From Campylobacterota bacterium (lineage in GTDB: Bacteria > Campylobacterota > Campylobacteria > Campylobacterales > SZUA-545), in NCBI GenBank assembly GCA_003561815.1, contig PWVP01000128.1, positions 1 to 25,495 on the forward strand: a stretch of 25,495 nucleotides of DNA, read 5' to 3'. Each line of letters opens with the position of its first letter. The first letter of the stretch is position 1. This document shows positions 23,147-25,495 of the stretch, piece after piece. The notes under the pieces are model-generated. The model did not search any database. It saw only the letters and a program-made list of their open reading frames with translations, and had not been told where the DNA came from. The position numbers and the translations under genes were made by a program.

Positions 23147-25495
23147 GTGAGTACGCCCCGGTTTGTTCATCTGCATCTGCACACCGAATACTCCCTGCTC
23201 GATGGGGCCAACAAGATCAAAGACCTCGCCGCCTGCTTAAAAGATCGCGGCATGGATACCGTCGCCATCAGCGATCACGGCAATCTCTTCGGCGCGGTGG
23301 ACTTCTATCAGTCGATGCAGAAGGCGGGCATTAAGCCCATTATCGGGCTGGAGGCGTACCTGCATGAGAGCGAGGAGCTGGGTGATAAAAGCAACAAACA
23401 GCGCTTTCACCTCTGCCTCTTTGCCAAGAACGAGGTGGGGTATAAAAACCTCATGTACCTTAGCAGCCAATCCTACCTGGAGGGGTTCTACTACCACCCG
23501 CGCATCAATAAAAAGCTTTTAGCCGCCCATAGCGAAGGGCTAATCTGCACCAGCGCCTGCCTGCAAGGCGAGGTGAATTGGCACTTAAACACCCACACCG
23601 ATAAGAAGCGCCAGCTCGGTGCCAAAGGGTATGAGGCGGCCAAAGAGGCGGCGCGCTGGTATCAATCTATCTTCGGCGAGGACTTCTATCTGGAGATTAT
23701 GCGTCACGGCATCGAAGAGCAGCGGCTGATCGATACGGACATTTTGCGAATCTCTCAGGAGCTGGGCATCAAGGTGATCGCCACCAATGACACCCACTAC
23801 AACTCCCGCGAGAGCGCTCAGGCGCACGAGGCGTTTATGTGCATCTCCACCGGCAGCCAGCTGGATGACCCTAAACGGCTCAAACACTCGGTCAAGGAGT
23901 TCTACCTCAAATCCCCCGAGGAGATGCTGGCACTCTTTGCCGATATCCCCGAAGCGCTGGAGAACACCGTTGAGATCGCCGATAAGTGCACCCTCGATCT
24001 GCAGCTGGGCAACCCGACGCCACCCAATTTTAAGTTTGCCCGACAGCAGGCTGAAGCGTACGGCATCGAGCTGCCCGAACCCGAGGCGGAGTACTCCTTT
24101 GAAAACGACAGCGTGCTCTTTCGCCACCTGTGTCAGCTTGGGCTAAAGGAGCGCTTTAAGATTGTCGATGAGTCCGAGCATGAGGCCTACCGCGAACGCC
24201 TAGAGGTGGAGATGGCGATTATCGATCGGATGAAGTTCCCCGGCTACATGCTGATCGTTTGGGATTTCGTCCGGGAGGCCAAAGAGCAGGGCGTGCCCGT
24301 CGGGCCGGGCCGGGGCAGCGCCGCTGGAAGCCTGGTCTCCTATGCCCTAAAAATCACCGACATCGATCCGATGCGCTATGGCCTGCTCTTTGAGCGGTTT
24401 CTCAACCCCGAGCGGATATCGATGCCCGATATCGATATGGACTTCTGCCAAAGCCGCCGCGATGAGGTGATCGACTATGTGGCCGATAAGTACGGTCGGC
24501 ACAATGTGGCGCAGGTGATCACCTTCGGCTCCCTGCTGGCTAAAGGGGTGATCCGCGATGTGGCCCGGGTGCTGGGGGTGCCCTATGCTGAGGCGGATAA
24601 GATGGCGAAGCTCATCCCCGAAGAGCTGGGCATCACCCTGGCCAAAGCCTACGAAAAAGAGCCTAAGATTAAAGAGCTCACCCAGAGCGATCCGGTTGCA
24701 GCGCGGGTGTGGGAGTTTGCCCTGCAGCTGGAGGGGCTGAAGCGAAACGCCGGCACCCACGCAGCGGGTCTGGTGATCTCCAATGAGCCGCTTTGGCACA
24801 AAACCCCCCTTTATCGCCCCTCGGGTACGCAGGATGTGGTCACCCAGTATGACGGGCGGTTTTTAGAGGATGTGGACCTCATCAAGTTTGACTTCCTGGG
24901 GCTCAAGACGCTGACGGTGATTAAAAACGCCCTGGACTGGATCGAGATCCGCCACAAAAAGAGCATCAACTTCTCCGAGATGCCGATGGAGGATGAGGCA
25001 GTCTTTAAGACCGTGCAGTCAGGCCACACCCTGGGGCTGTTTCAGATCGAATCGAGCGGTATGCAGCAGCTCAACGCCAAGATGAAGCCGACCAACTTCG
25101 AAGATCTTATCGCCGTGCTGGCGCTCTATCGCCCCGGTCCGATGGAGTCGGGCATGGTGGATGACTTTATCAACCGAAAACATGGGCGCGAGGCGATCAC
25201 CTATATGTTTGACGATCTTGAGCCGATTTTGGCCCCCACCTATGGGGTGATCGTCTATCAGGAACAGGTGATGCAGATCGTGCAGACCATCGGCGGCTTC
25301 TCGCTGGGTAAGGCAGATCTGGTTCGCCGGGCGATGGGTAAAAAGAAGCTCGATGAGATGGAGCGTTTCCGCGCCGAGTTTGCCGAGGGGGCCGCCGCTC
25401 AGGGGCACGATAAGGCCAAAGCGGTGGAGCTTTTTGATCTGATCGAGAAGTTTGCGGGCTACGGCTTTAACAAATCCCACTCGGCCGCCTATGCG
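23147..25495 (+). CDS. dnaE: DNA polymerase III alpha subunit, N-terminal 783 residues
   Basis: This is the replicative polymerase subunit, cut by the window end at NKSHSAAYA; the full protein is usually near 1150-1200 residues. The GTG start has GGAG 6 bases upstream, inside the end of tkt. The PHP domain (about 1-280) begins FVHLHLHTEYSLLDGA and keeps likely metal ligands His10, His12, Asp43, His44, Glu69, His88 and NDTHY (Asp215, His217). The polymerase core has PVGPGRGSAAGSLV (384-397), catalytic aspartates 428 and 430 in PDIDMDF, and IKFDFLGLKTLTV, which carries the third. The fingers region (YRPGPMESG, YGVIVYQEQVMQI) follows. No intein is seen. Confidence 0.97.
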   Translation, partial: MSTPRFVHLHLHTEYSLLDGANKIKDLAACLKDRGMDTVAISDHGNLFGAVDFYQSMQKAGIKPIIGLEAYLHESEELGDKSNKQRFHLCLFAKNEVGYKNLMYLSSQSYLEGFYYHPRINKKLLAAHSEGLICTSACLQGEVNWHLNTHTDKKRQLGAKGYEAAKEAARWYQSIFGEDFYLEIMRHGIEEQRLIDTDILRISQELGIKVIATNDTHYNSRESAQAHEAFMCISTGSQLDDPKRLKHSVKEFYLKSPEEMLALFADIPEALENTVEIADKCTLDLQLGNPTPPNFKFARQQAEAYGIELPEPEAEYSFENDSVLFRHLCQLGLKERFKIVDESEHEAYRERLEVEMAIIDRMKFPGYMLIVWDFVREAKEQGVPVGPGRGSAAGSLVSYALKITDIDPMRYGLLFERFLNPERISMPDIDMDFCQSRRDEVIDYVADKYGRHNVAQVITFGSLLAKGVIRDVARVLGVPYAEADKMAKLIPEELGITLAKAYEKEPKIKELTQSDPVAARVWEFALQLEGLKRNAGTHAAGLVISNEPLWHKTPLYRPSGTQDVVTQYDGRFLEDVDLIKFDFLGLKTLTVIKNALDWIEIRHKKSINFSEMPMEDEAVFKTVQSGHTLGLFQIESSGMQQLNAKMKPTNFEDLIAVLALYRPGPMESGMVDDFINRKHGREAITYMFDDLEPILAPTYGVIVYQEQVMQIVQTIGGFSLGKADLVRRAMGKKKLDEMERFRAEFAEGAAAQGHDKAKAVELFDLIEKFAGYGFNKSHSAAYA

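Overview
The window looks like a GC-rich chromosomal segment from a member of the Campylobacterota (the former Epsilonproteobacteria), probably a free-living, Nitratifractor-, Hydrogenimonas- or Sulfurovum-like lineage. The grounds are the gene order fabZ-lpxA-clpX-mreB-mreC-carB, a RibBA whose GTP cyclohydrolase half has decayed, a long-form QueH, and many extended N-glycosylation sequons in an exported protein. The genus cannot be fixed from sequence alone. The DNA is almost fully coding. No insertion sequence, prophage, CRISPR array or rRNA was seen, and no gap exceeds about 110 bases.

Left part (1-5150): the tail of a cation diffusion facilitator transporter, ribBA and a YbgC-type thioesterase run on the + strand. 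They meet a - strand unit of tRNA-Glu(TTC), a UvrD/Rep-type helicase and an exported protein with a periplasmic-binding-protein-like fold. The thioesterase and the exported protein overlap tail to tail by 98 bases. The divergent region at about 5113-5150 carries overlapping -10 boxes for the tRNA unit and for a lipoprotein gene on the + strand.

Middle part (5150-17660): a dense + strand series of lipoprotein, nfo, queH, fabZ, lpxA, clpX, mreB, mreC, carB, a small Sua5/YciO/YrdC (TsaC-like) gene, menG/ubiE and xseA. Many junctions overlap by 1-4 bases or are separated by fewer than 15. Together they serve DNA repair (nfo, xseA), tRNA modification (queH, tsaC-like), fatty acid and lipid A synthesis (fabZ, lpxA), protein quality control (clpX), cell shape (mreB, mreC), carbamoyl phosphate supply (carB) and menaquinone synthesis. 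The only sizeable gaps are a strongly folded element before queH (6503-6613) and a folded leader before fabZ (7637-7704).

Right part (17661-25495): a separately promoted gene for an 1135-residue exported protein of unknown function, then tkt and the first 783 codons of dnaE, which runs off the window. The exported protein is the least ordinary gene here. It carries 11 copies of the acidic sequon D/E-x-N-x-S/T used by PglB-type N-glycosylation, and its start lies just behind a hairpin. A perfect 18-bp palindrome sits where the tkt promoter spacer should be.

Across the whole window the palindrome CGATCG, and the octamer GCGATCGC, occur far more often than base composition predicts. I saw no clear mobile or defence system. 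The best leads are the sequon-rich protein, the folded element before queH and the CGATCG excess.
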